From positions 1 through 60,275 of the forward strand of contig JAJEHD010000016.1 in NCBI GenBank assembly GCA_022819505.1: DNA of 60,275 bases, read 5' to 3'. Both the position numbers and the translations under genes were made by a program. Under the pieces are notes generated by a model that did no database searches, was not told the DNA's origin, and saw only the letters and a program-made list of their open reading frames with translations. Positions 47,484 to 56,996 of the stretch are shown here, in pieces (the first letter of the stretch is position 1; every line of letters begins with the position of its first letter). Source of the DNA: Acidimicrobiia bacterium. GTDB lineage: Bacteria; Actinomycetota; Acidimicrobiia; Acidimicrobiales; Aldehydirespiratoraceae.

Positions 47484-48556
47484 CCGGCCCGACCGACCAC
47501 CCCGGGAGTCCCGCGCGCCCCGAACCGGACGCCTGCACCACTCCCGGCATGGTGTGCGCCCATCACCACCTGTACTCGGCGCTGGCCCGCGGCATGCCCG
47601 CGCCCCCCCGCACCCCGACACAGTTCCTGGAGATCCTGGAGCTGGTGTGGTGGCGCCTGGACCGGGCCCTCGACCTCGACATAATCGAGTGGTCGGCCAA
47701 GCTGGGCGCGCTGGAGGCCCTGGAGTCGGGCACGACCGCCATCATCGACCATCACGAGTCTCCCAACGCGATCGAGGGGTCCCTGGACGTGATCGCGGCG
47801 GCCTGCGCCGAGGTGGGGGTGCGGGTCGACTGCTGCTACGGCGTGACCGACCGGCACGGCTCGGCCGGAGCAGCCGCCGGACTGGCCGAGAACGACCGCT
47901 TCCTGCGGGCCGGGGGCCGGGGCCACGTGGGCGTCCACGCCGCCTTCACCTGCTCCGACGCCACCCTCGAGGCGGCCGCCGGGCTGGCCGCCGACCACCG
48001 CACCGGCGTGCACATCCACGTCTCGGAGGGGACCGCAGACATCGCCGCCGGGGCCCGCCTCGAGTCGCTGGCCCGCGACGACTGGCTGGTGATCCACGCC
48101 GTCCACCTCGACCGCGACCTCCCCGGCGTGATCGTGCACAACCCCCGCTCCAACATGAACAACGCGGTCGGCTACGCCCGGCCCGCGGCCCGGCCCAACC
48201 CGGTGGCGCTCGGCACCGACGGGATCGGCGCGGCCATGCTCGACGAGTTCCGGGTGGCCTACGTGCGCCTGCGCGAGGACGACGTGACCGCCACGCCCGA
48301 GACGGCCTGGAGCTGGCTGGAGACCGGGTGGAGGCTCTTCCCGGAGGCTCTCCAGGACACGGTGACGTGGTCCTACGACCGCATGGACCCGTGGTCGCTG
48401 GCCTTCACCACCGGTGTGCGGGCCACCGAGGTCACCGTCGACGGCGAGGTTGTGCTGCGCGACGGCCGCCCCATGAGGGTGGACGCGGAGGAGATCAGAG
48501 CCAAAGGAGCCGAAGCGGCCGCCAGACTATTCGCCAAGCTCGAAGAGATGCCCTGA
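47480..48556 (+). CDS. ssnA: SsnA-like amidohydrolase, compact form
   Basis: A 358-residue amidohydrolase clearly related to SsnA: TTPGMVCAHHHLYSALARGM, VWWRLDRALD, IDHHESPNAIEGSL, HIHVSEGTADI, VHNPRSNMNNAVGYARP and LGTDGIGAAMLDEF. Metal ligands are thus retained (His pair, two further His, Asp). Compared with SsnA of ~440 residues it lacks the first ~50 residues (the N-terminal beta sandwich) and about 40 residues before the C-terminal strand. The GTG at 47480 overlaps the hydroxylase stop. SsnA proteins accompany XdhD-type enzymes and are suspected to be purine deaminases/amidohydrolases. Confidence 0.8.
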   Translation: MTGPTDHPGSPARPEPDACTTPGMVCAHHHLYSALARGMPAPPRTPTQFLEILELVWWRLDRALDLDIIEWSAKLGALEALESGTTAIIDHHESPNAIEGSLDVIAAACAEVGVRVDCCYGVTDRHGSAGAAAGLAENDRFLRAGGRGHVGVHAAFTCSDATLEAAAGLAADHRTGVHIHVSEGTADIAAGARLESLARDDWLVIHAVHLDRDLPGVIVHNPRSNMNNAVGYARPAARPNPVALGTDGIGAAMLDEFRVAYVRLREDDVTATPETAWSWLETGWRLFPEALQDTVTWSYDRMDPWSLAFTTGVRATEVTVDGEVVLRDGRPMRVDAEEIRAKGAEAAARLFAKLEEMP

Positions 48557-48607
48557 CAGCCCAGCGATCAGGCCGGCACCCTACGACGGCCGGAACGAGG
48601 AGGACAC

Positions 48608-49630
48608 ATGACCCAGCCAGCAGCCCTCTACATCCAGGACGCCCACACCCTCGCGGAGTCGATGGAGCTGTCCCAGTACGCCGAGGAGAAGGGCTTCGAC
48701 GCGGTGTGGCAGGCCGACTCCCGCCTGGTGCGCGACGCGGTGGTGCCGATGGCGGCCATCGCCGCGGTCACCTCCACCATCAAGGTCGGCAGCGGCGTGG
48801 TGGACTGCTGGACCCGCAACCCGGCCCGGTTGGCCTCCACGTTCTCCACCCTCGACGACCTGGCCCCGGGCCGGATACTGCTCGGCATCGGCGCCTGGTG
48901 GGAGCCGCTGGCGTCGAAGGTGGGTGTGCAGAGGGTGCGCCCGCTCAAGGCGATGCGCGAGATAGTCGAGGCCTGCAGGGGCCTCCTCAACGACCAGACC
49001 GTCACCTACCAGGGCGAGTTCGTTCAGTTCGACGGGGTCGAACTCGACTACGTCCAGCAGGAGCGCCGCCCCAAGGACGTGCCCATCTACGTCGGCGCGA
49101 CCGGGGCCAAGATGATGGCGCTCACCGGGGAGATCGCCGACGGCGTGGTGTTCAACTATCTGGTGTCACCCCAGTACAACGCGCAGGCGATGGAGCACCT
49201 GGCGGAGGGCGCTGCCCGGGTAGGCCGCACCGTCGACGACCTCGACCGGCCCCAGCTGATCGTGTGCTCGATGGCCACCGGCGACTCCGAGGCCGAGCGG
49301 ACCGAGGCGCTCGACGGTGGGCGCATGCTGATCACCCAGTACCTGGGCCAGCAGCCCCACATCATGAAGGCCTCGGGCGTGTCGCAGTCGCTGCTCGACG
49401 AGGTCGGCTCGGTGCTGACCTGGCCGGCCACCCTCGAACAGGTCGAGGAAGCCTCGAAGCTGGTGCCCGACGACGTGGTGCAGCTGCTTTGCGCGGCCGG
49501 CACCGCCGACGAGTGCCGGGCCAAGGTGCGCCACTACATCGACAACGGCTGCACCACCCCGATCCTGTACCCGCTCGGGCCGGACGCCAAGGGGATGATC
49601 GACGCATTCGCCGACTGGGACGGCACCTGA
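48608..49630 (+). CDS. LLM-class flavin-dependent oxidoreductase
   Basis: A 340-residue luciferase-like TIM-barrel enzyme, probably F420-dependent as is usual in actinobacteria. It shows [58 protein letters not shown] and [20 protein letters not shown]. Cofactor (F420 versus FMN) is inferred from the family. A GAGGAGG site precedes the ATG. It sits between two purine-type amidohydrolases, which suggests a redox step in the same pathway, but no such step is established. Confidence 0.82.
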   Translation: MTQPAALYIQDAHTLAESMELSQYAEEKGFDAVWQADSRLVRDAVVPMAAIAAVTSTIKVGSGVVDCWTRNPARLASTFSTLDDLAPGRILLGIGAWWEPLASKVGVQRVRPLKAMREIVEACRGLLNDQTVTYQGEFVQFDGVELDYVQQERRPKDVPIYVGATGAKMMALTGEIADGVVFNYLVSPQYNAQAMEHLAEGAARVGRTVDDLDRPQLIVCSMATGDSEAERTEALDGGRMLITQYLGQQPHIMKASGVSQSLLDEVGSVLTWPATLEQVEEASKLVPDDVVQLLCAAGTADECRAKVRHYIDNGCTTPILYPLGPDAKGMIDAFADWDGT

Positions 49631-49672
49631 ACGACCGCGGGTGCCGCACCGCGACCGTGCCGAGCTGACACC

Positions 49673-51070
49673 ATGACCGACCTGCTCGTCCGCAACGCCC
49701 GGCTCGTCGCAGCCATGGACGCTCAGCGCACCGAGCTCCCGGGCGGCTGGGTGGCCGTCACGGGCGGGCTCGTGTCGGGCGTGGGACTGGCGGGCGCAGA
49801 GCCCGAGGGTGCGGCTCGCACCGTCGACGCCGCCGACTGCCTGGTGACACCGGGCCTCATCAACACCCACCACCACCTCTACCAGAACCTCACCCGGGCC
49901 TTCCGCCCGGCCCTCGACGGCAACCTGTTCGACTGGTTGCGGACCCTGTACCCCCTGTGGGCCCGCCTCGACGAGGAGGCCGCCCACGTCTCGGCCTGGG
50001 TGGGGCTGGCCGAGTTGGCCCTGAGCGGGTGCACCACCAGCACCGACCACCTCTATGTGCATCCCGCCGGAGGCGGCGACCTGATCTCGGCCGAGATCGC
50101 GGCGGCTGCTGACCTGGGCGTGCGCTTCCACCCCACCCGGGGGTCGATGTCGCTCAGCGAGAAGGACGGAGGCCTGCCCCCCGACTCGACCGTGCAGACC
50201 GACGACGTGATCCTGGCCGAGTCCGAGCGCCTGGTGGCCGCCCATCACGACCGGTCGCCGGACGCGATGGTGCGGGTCGCGCTGGCGCCGTGCTCGCCGT
50301 TCTCGGTGTCGACCGAGCTGATGACGGCCACCGCCGAGCTGGCCGAGCGCCTCGATGTGCGGCTGCACACCCACCTGGCCGAGGACATCGGCGAGGACGA
50401 CTTCTGCCTGGAGACCTTCGGGATGCGCCCGGTGGACTACTTCGAGCACTGCGGCTGGGGCTCCGACCGTTCCTGGATCGCCCACTGCGTGCAGCCTGAC
50501 CCGGCCGAGATCTCAAGGCTGGGACGCTGGGGCACCGGCGTGGCCCACTGCCCCAGCTCGAATATGATCCTGGGCGCGGGGCTGGCTCCGGTGCGGGAGC
50601 TGAGGGCTGCGGGGGTGCCGGTGGGCCTGGGGGTGGACGGCTCGGCGTCGGCCGACTCGGGCTCGATGTGGACCGAGGCCCGCAACGCCATGCTGATGGC
50701 CCGGCTGCGCGACGGCCAGGCCGGCCGGGACGGGCTGTTCACAGCCCGGGAGGCGCTGGAGATGGCCACCCGGGGCGGCGCCGCCTGCCTGGGACGGGCC
50801 GGGGAAATCGGCGAGTTGACAGTGGGCGCCTGCGGGGACATCGCGGTATGGCCCCTCGACGGGATCGCCTTCGCCGGAGCCTGGTCGGACCCGATCGAGG
50901 CGTGGCTGCGTTGCGGCCCGGTGTCGGCCCGCCACACCATCGTCGCCGGTCGTCTCGTCGTGGAGGACGGTGAGCTTCGAGCATCAGCCACCGAGCAGAT
51001 GCTGCGCGACCACCGCCGCATCTCGGTCGCAATGCAATCGAATATCCCACCGGGAACCGGCGAGACCTAG
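49673..51070 (+). CDS. 8-oxoguanine deaminase-type amidohydrolase
   Basis: A 465-residue metal-dependent amidohydrolase. The N-terminal metal site and substrate motif are GLINTHHHLYQNLTRAF and LFDWLRTLYPLWARLDEEA. Further ligands lie in LHTHLAEDIGEDD (His), WIAHCVQPD (His), and LGVDGSASADSGSM (Asp). These match enzymes that deaminate 8-oxoguanine to urate, or isocytosine, in the family of guanine/atrazine-like hydrolases. It fits the purine cluster with the XdhD-type hydroxylase and the phosphoribosyltransferase. Exact substrate needs a test. Confidence 0.8.
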   Translation: MTDLLVRNARLVAAMDAQRTELPGGWVAVTGGLVSGVGLAGAEPEGAARTVDAADCLVTPGLINTHHHLYQNLTRAFRPALDGNLFDWLRTLYPLWARLDEEAAHVSAWVGLAELALSGCTTSTDHLYVHPAGGGDLISAEIAAAADLGVRFHPTRGSMSLSEKDGGLPPDSTVQTDDVILAESERLVAAHHDRSPDAMVRVALAPCSPFSVSTELMTATAELAERLDVRLHTHLAEDIGEDDFCLETFGMRPVDYFEHCGWGSDRSWIAHCVQPDPAEISRLGRWGTGVAHCPSSNMILGAGLAPVRELRAAGVPVGLGVDGSASADSGSMWTEARNAMLMARLRDGQAGRDGLFTAREALEMATRGGAACLGRAGEIGELTVGACGDIAVWPLDGIAFAGAWSDPIEAWLRCGPVSARHTIVAGRLVVEDGELRASATEQMLRDHRRISVAMQSNIPPGTGET

Positions 51071-51112
51071 TAGTACTACGGCACCGATCGCGAGCAAGGA
51101 GGATCGGCGGGC

Positions 51113-51625
51113 GTGAACGACAACCCGGCACGCGAGGAGATGGACTGGGCTCTCTACGGGCAGGGCGTCCGAGAGCTGGCCCAAATGGTCGCCGACGACG
51201 GTTACCGGCCAGACATGATCCTGGCCATCGCCCGGGGCGGGCTGTTCTGCGCGGGATCGCTGGGCTACGCGCTATCGGTCAAGAACGTCTACGTGATGAA
51301 CTGCGAGTACTACACCGGCGTGGGCGAACGCTTGGAGGTGCCGGTGGTGCTGCCGCCGCAGCTCGACCTGGTCGACCACCGCCAGTCCAAGGTCCTCATC
51401 GCCGACGACGTGGCCGACACCGGCCACACCCTCAAGCTGGTACGGGACTACTGCCTCGACGAGGTCGCCGAGGTGCGCTCGGCGGTGCTGTACGAGAAGT
51501 CGCACTCGCTGGTCAACTGCGAGTACGTGTGGAGGCGCACCGACCTGTGGATCAACTTCCCGTGGTCGACGCTGCCGCCCGTGGTGGACCTCGCCGAGGT
51601 CGGCTTCCAGGTCCTCGACGCCTAG
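51113..51625 (+). CDS. Purine-type phosphoribosyltransferase
   Basis: A 170-residue PRTase fold. The PRPP loop is KVLIADDVADTGHTLKL and the N-terminal part is DMILAIARGGLFCAGSLGYAL. Size and the MNCEYYTG and HSLVNCEYVWRRTDLWINF segments resemble xanthine/hypoxanthine-type (Gpt-like) phosphoribosyltransferases. Its job is probably to salvage a base made by the neighbouring amidohydrolases to a nucleotide. The GTG start has AGGAGG 10 nt upstream. It ends 2 nt before the convergent ABC ATPase gene. Confidence 0.8.
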   Translation: MNDNPAREEMDWALYGQGVRELAQMVADDGYRPDMILAIARGGLFCAGSLGYALSVKNVYVMNCEYYTGVGERLEVPVVLPPQLDLVDHRQSKVLIADDVADTGHTLKLVRDYCLDEVAEVRSAVLYEKSHSLVNCEYVWRRTDLWINFPWSTLPPVVDLAEVGFQVLDA

Positions 51626-51626
51626 A

Positions 51627-52721
51627 TCAGACGACTCGGCGCTTCTCGGGGAAGTGGCAGGCCACCCAGTGGCCTCCACTGACCTCCTCGAGCGGCGGCT
51701 CGGTCACCCTGCACACCTCCTGGCCCCGGCCCACATGGCAGCGGGTGTGGAACCGGCATCCTGACGGAGGGTTCAGGGGGCTCGGGACGTCGCCCTCGAG
51801 CAGGATCCGCAGCCGGTCACGCTCCTGCCCGGGATCGGGCACCGGCACCGCGGAGAGCAGGGCGTGGGTGTAGGGGTGCATCGACTGGTCGAAGAGCCTG
51901 GCCCCGGAGGTGCGCTCCACGATCTTGCCCAGATACATCACCGCGATGTGGTCGCAGACGTGGCGCACGACGGCTAGGTCGTGGGCGATGAACAGGCAGG
52001 TGAGGCCCAGCTCGTCCTGCAGGTCGTCGAGCAGGTTGAGGACCTGGGCCTGGATGGACACGTCGAGAGCCGATACCGGCTCGTCGAGCACGAGGAAGCC
52101 CGGGTCGAAGGCCAGCGCCCGGGCCACACCGATGCGCTGGCGCTGGCCGCCGGAGAACTCGTGGGGATAGCGGTCCACGATCCTGGGGTTGAGCCCGACC
52201 AGACGCAGCAGTTCTGCCACCCTGGTGTTCTGCTCGTTCTTGGACATCGAGGTGTGCACCGCCAGCGGCTCCCGCAGCGCCTGCCCCACCGACATCCGGG
52301 GGTTCAGCGAGGCGAACGGGTCCTGGAAGACGATCTGCATGTGACGGCGGAGGCGGCGCAGTTCACCCTTGTCGGCCGCCATGACGTCTATGCGTTCGGC
52401 CTCGCCGCCGTCGATGCGATGCTGCAGCACCACGTCCCCGGAGGTCGGCTCGATGAGCCGCAGGATGCAGCGGGCGGTGGTGGACTTGCCGCAGCCCGAC
52501 TCCCCCACCAGACCCATCGTCTCGCCGGCACCGATGTCGAACGACACGCCGGCCACGGCCGAGACCTCGCCGCGCTCGCGGCCCAGCCAGCCCCCGCCCA
52601 CCTCGAATGTCTTCACGAGGTCGCGCACCGACAGGCCCACGCCCCCGGATGCGCCGTTCGTGTTGCTCCCGTTCCCGGCGTCGCTCTGCCCGGTGCCGCC
52701 GACCGGCTCCGAGGGTGTCAT
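51627..52721 (-). CDS. Oligopeptide/dipeptide ABC transporter ATPase (OppF-type)
   Basis: A 364-residue ABC ATPase. It carries the Walker A motif [13 protein letters not shown]-loop, signature [15 protein letters not shown], Walker [15 protein letters not shown], the H-loop [11 protein letters not shown], and the peptide-family tail with a cysteine motif (SGCRFHTRC). About 30 flexible residues precede [18 protein letters not shown]. Partners (permease, OppD, binding protein) are not adjacent in this window. It is preceded by a repeat copy and the korB gene, so it stands alone. Confidence 0.9.
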   Translation of the reverse strand: MTPSEPVGGTGQSDAGNGSNTNGASGGVGLSVRDLVKTFEVGGGWLGRERGEVSAVAGVSFDIGAGETMGLVGESGCGKSTTARCILRLIEPTSGDVVLQHRIDGGEAERIDVMAADKGELRRLRRHMQIVFQDPFASLNPRMSVGQALREPLAVHTSMSKNEQNTRVAELLRLVGLNPRIVDRYPHEFSGGQRQRIGVARALAFDPGFLVLDEPVSALDVSIQAQVLNLLDDLQDELGLTCLFIAHDLAVVRHVCDHIAVMYLGKIVERTSGARLFDQSMHPYTHALLSAVPVPDPGQERDRLRILLEGDVPSPLNPPSGCRFHTRCHVGRGQEVCRVTEPPLEEVSGGHWVACHFPEKRRVV

Positions 52722-52784
52722 GAGCCGCCGCCGCGGCCTCTAGAGCAAGCGCGGATAGGCGGGAGCTCCTTGCGTCGCAACGGC

Positions 52785-52877
52785 GTCACTCCCGCTCTTG
52801 TTCGCTACGCTCACGGGCCGCTCGGGCCACGGCCTCGCCCGTATGAACGGGAATCGCTCACCTATTCGCTCGGCCTC
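52785..52877 (-). repeat. Dispersed palindromic repeat, copy B
   Basis: 93 bp, inverted relative to copy A, starting on the base after the korB TGA. About 8 differences from copy A by eye, with the 38-bp core (52808-52845) identical. Because it directly abuts a stop codon, it may affect transcript 3' ends. The related copy A is in a divergent promoter region, so a single role is not clear. Confidence 0.7.
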
Positions 52878-53891
52878 TCAGGCGACTTGCCAGGTGGGGC
52901 GGGAGTGCAGCAGCTTGTGCAGGTCGCCCGGGCCGGCCTTGGCCTGGGAGGCGGCGATCTGGGAGGTGACGGCCGAGCCGTACTCCGAGCGGTCCACAGC
53001 CCGGAACACCCCGACAGGGGTGGGCACGTCGTTGGTGTTGGCCAGCCGGCTCAGCGAGTACGCCACCGACGGGTCGGGGTCGGTCTCGTCGTGCACCACC
53101 AGGGCGTCGACGCCCACCTCGGCCACCGCCACCACCCGGGCCCGGCCGTCCTCGATGACCACGCCCAACTCGCCGTCGGCGCCGAAACGCACCGGCTCCC
53201 CGTGCTTCAGGTCGATCAGCATCGAGTCGCGGGCGTCGCGCTTGGTGATGGCCGCGAAGGCACCGTCGTTGAACACGTTGCAGTTCTGGTAGACCTCCAC
53301 GAACGCCGCTCCGGGGTGGTCGTGGGCGCGCCGGAACATCTCCTGCATGTGGCCCCGGTCCATGTCGTGGGTCCGGGCCACGAACGACGCCTCGGCCCCG
53401 AGGGCCAGCGACACCGCGTTGAAGGGCTGCTCCACCGAGCCGTGGGGCGTCGACTTGGTCACCTTGCCCCGCTCGCTGGTGGGCGAGTACTGGCCCTTGG
53501 TGAGTCCGTAGATCTGGTTGTTGAACAGCAGGATGTTGAGGTTCACGTTGCGGCGCAGCGCGTGGATCAGGTGGTTGCCCCCGATCGACATCATGTCGCC
53601 GTCGCCGCCCACCACCCACACGTGCAGATCGCCCCGGGCCATGGCCAACCCGGTGGCCACCGCCGGGGAGCGGCCGTGGATGGCATGCAGGCCGTAGGTG
53701 TTCATGTAGTACGGGAACCGGGCCGCGCATCCGATCCCCGACACGAACACGGTGTCCTCTCGCCGCACGCCCATCTCCGGCATCAGCAGCTGCATGGCGG
53801 TGAGGATGGAGTAGTCGCCGCAGCCCGGGCACCACCGGACCTCCTGGTCGGTGGCCCAGTCCTTGCGGGTTGTCACGGGCACGTCGGTCAT
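52878..53891 (-). CDS. korB: 2-oxoacid:ferredoxin oxidoreductase, beta subunit
   Basis: A 337-residue TPP-binding subunit of the reversible enzyme that links 2-oxoglutarate (or pyruvate) to ferredoxin. The Fe-S/TPP head is RWCPGCGDYSI and VSGIGCAARFPYYMNTYG. The TPP-Mg site is GGDGDMMSIGGNHLIHALRR with NNQIYGLTKGQYSPTS. The ATG overlaps the korA stop (ATGA). The order korA-korB matches actinobacterial KGOR, and no separate ferredoxin gene is adjacent. Confidence 0.92.
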   Translation of the reverse strand: MTDVPVTTRKDWATDQEVRWCPGCGDYSILTAMQLLMPEMGVRREDTVFVSGIGCAARFPYYMNTYGLHAIHGRSPAVATGLAMARGDLHVWVVGGDGDMMSIGGNHLIHALRRNVNLNILLFNNQIYGLTKGQYSPTSERGKVTKSTPHGSVEQPFNAVSLALGAEASFVARTHDMDRGHMQEMFRRAHDHPGAAFVEVYQNCNVFNDGAFAAITKRDARDSMLIDLKHGEPVRFGADGELGVVIEDGRARVVAVAEVGVDALVVHDETDPDPSVAYSLSRLANTNDVPTPVGVFRAVDRSEYGSAVTSQIAASQAKAGPGDLHKLLHSRPTWQVA

Positions 53892-55774
53892 CGGGCTGCT
53901 CCCACGGTCTCGATCTCCCGGTAGAAGGCCTCCGCCAGCTCGGCGGCGGTGAAGGGCTGGCCCGACACCTTGGTCACCGACTTGGCGTCGACGAGGTACT
54001 CGGCCCGCAGCATCCGGCACAGCTGGCCCATGTTCATCTCGGGCACGACGACCCGCTCGAACGACGCGAGCAGCTCGCCGAGATTGGCGGGCAGCGGGTT
54101 CAGATGGCGCAGATGGATATGGGCCAGGCGGTGGCCGGCCGCTTCGAGCCGCCGGCGGGCCCCGGTGATGGCCCCCCACGTCGATCCCCAGCCCACCACA
54201 GCCACGTCCGCATCCGGATCGCCGATCACTTCGACCGGCGGGATGTGGTGGGCGATCAGCGCGATCCGCTCGGCCCGCAACCGCACCATGGCCTGGTGGT
54301 TGTCGGGCTCGTAGCTGATGTTGCCGCTGCCGTCCTCCTTCTCGATGCCCCCGATGCGGTGCATCAGGTCGGGCGTGCCGGGGATGGCCCAGGGCCGCAC
54401 CAGTCGCTCGTCGCGCCGGAACGGCCAGAAGACGGCCTCGCCGTCGGCGTCGACGTGGTTGGGCCGTGAGGCGAACTCGATGCTTATGGAGCCCAGTTGC
54501 TCGACGTCGGGGATGCGCCAGGGCTCGCTGCTGTTGGCCAGGTAGCCGTCGGACAGGAGGATCACCGGGGTGCGGTGCTCGACCGCGATGCGGACCGCCT
54601 CGATGGCCGCGAAGAAGCAGTCGGAGGGGCTCTGGGCCGAGACGATGGGCAGGGGAGCCTCGCCGTGGCGGCCGTACATGGCCATCAGCAGGTCGGCGGC
54701 CTCGGTCTTGGTGGGCAGGCCGGTGGAGGGGCCACCACGCTGGATGTCGATCACCACCAGCGGCAGCTCGAGGCTGACGGCGAGACCCACGGTCTCGGCC
54801 TTTAGGGCCATGCCCGGACCCGAGGTGGTGGTGACGCCGATGTGGCCCCCGTAAGCCGCGCCCAGGGCCGCGCCCACCGCGGCGATCTCGTCCTCGGCCT
54901 GCAGAGTCCGGACCCCGAAGTTCTTGTGGCGGGCGAGTTCGTGGAGGATGTCGCTGGCCGGCGTGATCGGGTACGACCCCAGGAACAGTGGTATCCCGGC
55001 CAGCTGGGAGGCGGCGATCAGCCCCCACGACAGCGCGGTGTTGCCGTTGATGTTGGTGTAGGTGCCGGGATCAAGCGCCGCGGGGGCGACCATGAGCCGG
55101 CTGGCGCCCAACTCGGCGGTCTCGCCGAAGGCGTGGCCGGCCGCGAAGGCGGCCTTGTTGGCCGCGATGACGGTGTCGCGCCCGGCGAACTTGCCGTCGA
55201 TCCAGTCGACGGTGGGCTCGACCGGACGCGAGTACAGCCAGGACACCAGCCCCAGCGCGAAGAAGTTCTTGGAGCGCTCGGCGTCCCGGGGCTTGACCCC
55301 CAGGTCCTGGCAGGCCCGTTTGGTGAGATCGGTCATGGGCGCGGTGACGACGGTGTAGCCGTCGAGGGTGCCGTCGGTGAGCGGGTCCGACTCGTAGCCG
55401 GCCTTGGCCAGGTTGCGCTCGTTGAAGGCGTCGGAGTTTACGATCACGGTCCCGCCCGGCTGCAGCAGCGGCAGGTCGGACTTCAGCGCGGCCGGGTTCA
55501 TGGCCACCAGAACCGTGGGGGCGTCGCCGGGAGTGGTGATGTCGTGGTCGGAGATGTGCACCTGGAACGACGAGACGCCGGCGAGTGTGCCGGCCGGGGC
55601 CCTGATTTCTGCCGGGAACTCCGGCAGCGTGGCCAGGTCGTTGCCGAACAGGGCGCTGGCCGAGGTGAACCGGTCGCCGGTGAGCTGCATCCCGTCGCCG
55701 GAGTCACCTGCGAAGCGAAGGACTATCCCGTCGGCCTTGCGGACCTCGCCGGCCTGCTGGGCAATATTGGTCAC
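53888..55774 (-). CDS. korA: 2-oxoacid:ferredoxin oxidoreductase, fused gamma-alpha subunit
   Basis: A 628-residue subunit. The N-terminal ~200 residues are the gamma domain (FAGDSGDGMQLTGDRFTSAS, LVAMNPAALKSDL) and the rest is the alpha part (LGSYPITPASDILHELARH, GVTTTSGPGMALKAETVGLA, DIQRGGPSTGLPTKTEAADL). This is the two-subunit KorAB type found in actinobacteria, which is usually oxygen-tolerant and can replace 2-oxoglutarate dehydrogenase. GTG start with AAAGGAG ahead. fbaB lies 172 bp upstream on the same strand. Confidence 0.92.
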   Translation of the reverse strand: MTNIAQQAGEVRKADGIVLRFAGDSGDGMQLTGDRFTSASALFGNDLATLPEFPAEIRAPAGTLAGVSSFQVHISDHDITTPGDAPTVLVAMNPAALKSDLPLLQPGGTVIVNSDAFNERNLAKAGYESDPLTDGTLDGYTVVTAPMTDLTKRACQDLGVKPRDAERSKNFFALGLVSWLYSRPVEPTVDWIDGKFAGRDTVIAANKAAFAAGHAFGETAELGASRLMVAPAALDPGTYTNINGNTALSWGLIAASQLAGIPLFLGSYPITPASDILHELARHKNFGVRTLQAEDEIAAVGAALGAAYGGHIGVTTTSGPGMALKAETVGLAVSLELPLVVIDIQRGGPSTGLPTKTEAADLLMAMYGRHGEAPLPIVSAQSPSDCFFAAIEAVRIAVEHRTPVILLSDGYLANSSEPWRIPDVEQLGSISIEFASRPNHVDADGEAVFWPFRRDERLVRPWAIPGTPDLMHRIGGIEKEDGSGNISYEPDNHQAMVRLRAERIALIAHHIPPVEVIGDPDADVAVVGWGSTWGAITGARRRLEAAGHRLAHIHLRHLNPLPANLGELLASFERVVVPEMNMGQLCRMLRAEYLVDAKSVTKVSGQPFTAAELAEAFYREIETVGAAR

Positions 55775-55946
55775 TGATGCTCCTTTGCGCCCGCGATGAG
55801 CGACCAGATGAATGGACCCGCGATGAGAGCCCGCCCTGTCCGGCCCGCCACTGCCACCCTAGCCTGTATACCGTTCCGGCCGACGGTTTCCTGCCGCTTC
55901 ATCCGCAGGATCTGGTTCAATCCCCCGGTGTCGGGTCGGCTCGGGG

Positions 55947-56996
55947 TCAGGCGACCGTGATGGAGGGGTCCAGGTACACATCCTGGATGGCGTTGAGCAG
56001 CTCGACGCCGGAGGCCATGGGCCGCTGGAAGGCCTTGCGGCCCGATATCAGGCCGGTGCCGCCGGCCCGCTTGTTGATCACTGCGGTGGCGACCGCCTCG
56101 GCCAGATCGCCGGCTCCTGAGGACGCTCCACCGCTGTTGATCAGCCCGACCCGGCCCATGTAGCAGTTGGCGACCTGGTACCGGCACAGGTCGATCGGGT
56201 GGTCGCTGGTCAGCTGGTCGTACACCAGGTCGTGGGTCTTGCCGAAGCCGACGGCCCGGTAGCCGCCGTTGCTCTCGGGCAGCTTCTGCTTGATGATGTC
56301 GGCCTCGATGGTGACGCCCAGGTGGTTTGCCTGCCCGGTGAGGTCGGCGGCGGCGTGGTAGTCGGAGCCGTCCACCTTGAACGCCGGGTTGCGCAGGTAG
56401 CACCACAGCACCGTGAACATGCCGAGCTCGTGGGCGGCCGCGAACGCCTCGGACACCTCGCCGATCTGGCGCCGGGCATTGTCGGATCCGAAGTAGATGG
56501 TGGCGCCCACGCCGGCCGCGCCGAGGTCCCAGGCCTGCTCGACCGAGCCGAACATCACCTGGTCGTAGGACTCCGGATAGCTCAGCAGCTCGTTGTGGTT
56601 GAGCTTGACGATGAACGGGATCCGGTGGGCGTAGCGGCGCGACGCCAGCCCCAGCACGCCGAAGGTGGTGGCCACCGCGTTGCAGCCCCCCTCGATGGCC
56701 AGCTCGACGATGCGCATCGGGTCGAAGTAGGCGGGGTTGGGCGCGAACGAGGCCGCGCCGGAGTGCTCGATGCCCTGGTCGACGGGAAGGATCGACACGT
56801 AGCCGGTGCCGGCCAGCCGGCCGCTGCCGAATATCGACTGGATGCTGCGCAGCACCTGCGGCGAGCGGTCGCTGGCAGAGAGGACACGGTCCACGAAATC
56901 GGGACCGGGCAGTGTGAGCGACTCGCGCTCGAAGGTCTTGCACTCGTGCTCGAGCAGCGACTCGGCGGCGTCGCCGAGCAGTGTGTGAATGTCCAC
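55947..56996 (-). CDS. fbaB: Class I fructose-bisphosphate aldolase (DhnA/FbaB type)
   Basis: A 349-residue class I aldolase of the archaeal/FbaB kind. It matches E. coli FbaB over its length. Examples are [17 protein letters not shown], the likely Schiff-base lysine in [30 protein letters not shown], and [20 protein letters not shown]. The GTG at 56996 has AGGAG 7-8 nt upstream; the longer frame beyond it is Arg/Pro-rich and unlikely. It splits or forms fructose 1,6-bisphosphate. A short relic of an FbaB-like frame lies 1 kb away beyond vapBC. Confidence 0.93.
   Translation of the reverse strand: MDIHTLLGDAAESLLEHECKTFERESLTLPGPDFVDRVLSASDRSPQVLRSIQSIFGSGRLAGTGYVSILPVDQGIEHSGAASFAPNPAYFDPMRIVELAIEGGCNAVATTFGVLGLASRRYAHRIPFIVKLNHNELLSYPESYDQVMFGSVEQAWDLGAAGVGATIYFGSDNARRQIGEVSEAFAAAHELGMFTVLWCYLRNPAFKVDGSDYHAAADLTGQANHLGVTIEADIIKQKLPESNGGYRAVGFGKTHDLVYDQLTSDHPIDLCRYQVANCYMGRVGLINSGGASSGAGDLAEAVATAVINKRAGGTGLISGRKAFQRPMASGVELLNAIQDVYLDPSITVA

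Noticed and set aside
44670..47621. A 983-codon open frame on the minus strand across the XdhD-like gene
   Set aside because: It is antisense to a gene with clear Fe-S and Mo motifs. The translation is low-complexity, rich in His, Arg, Gly and Val, which is typical of shadow frames in GC-rich DNA.
51627..52721. OppF-type ATPase as part of the purine cluster, for example a base or nucleoside importer
   Set aside because: It is convergent to the cluster, on the other strand, and its family partners are peptide permeases. No evidence for a purine role.
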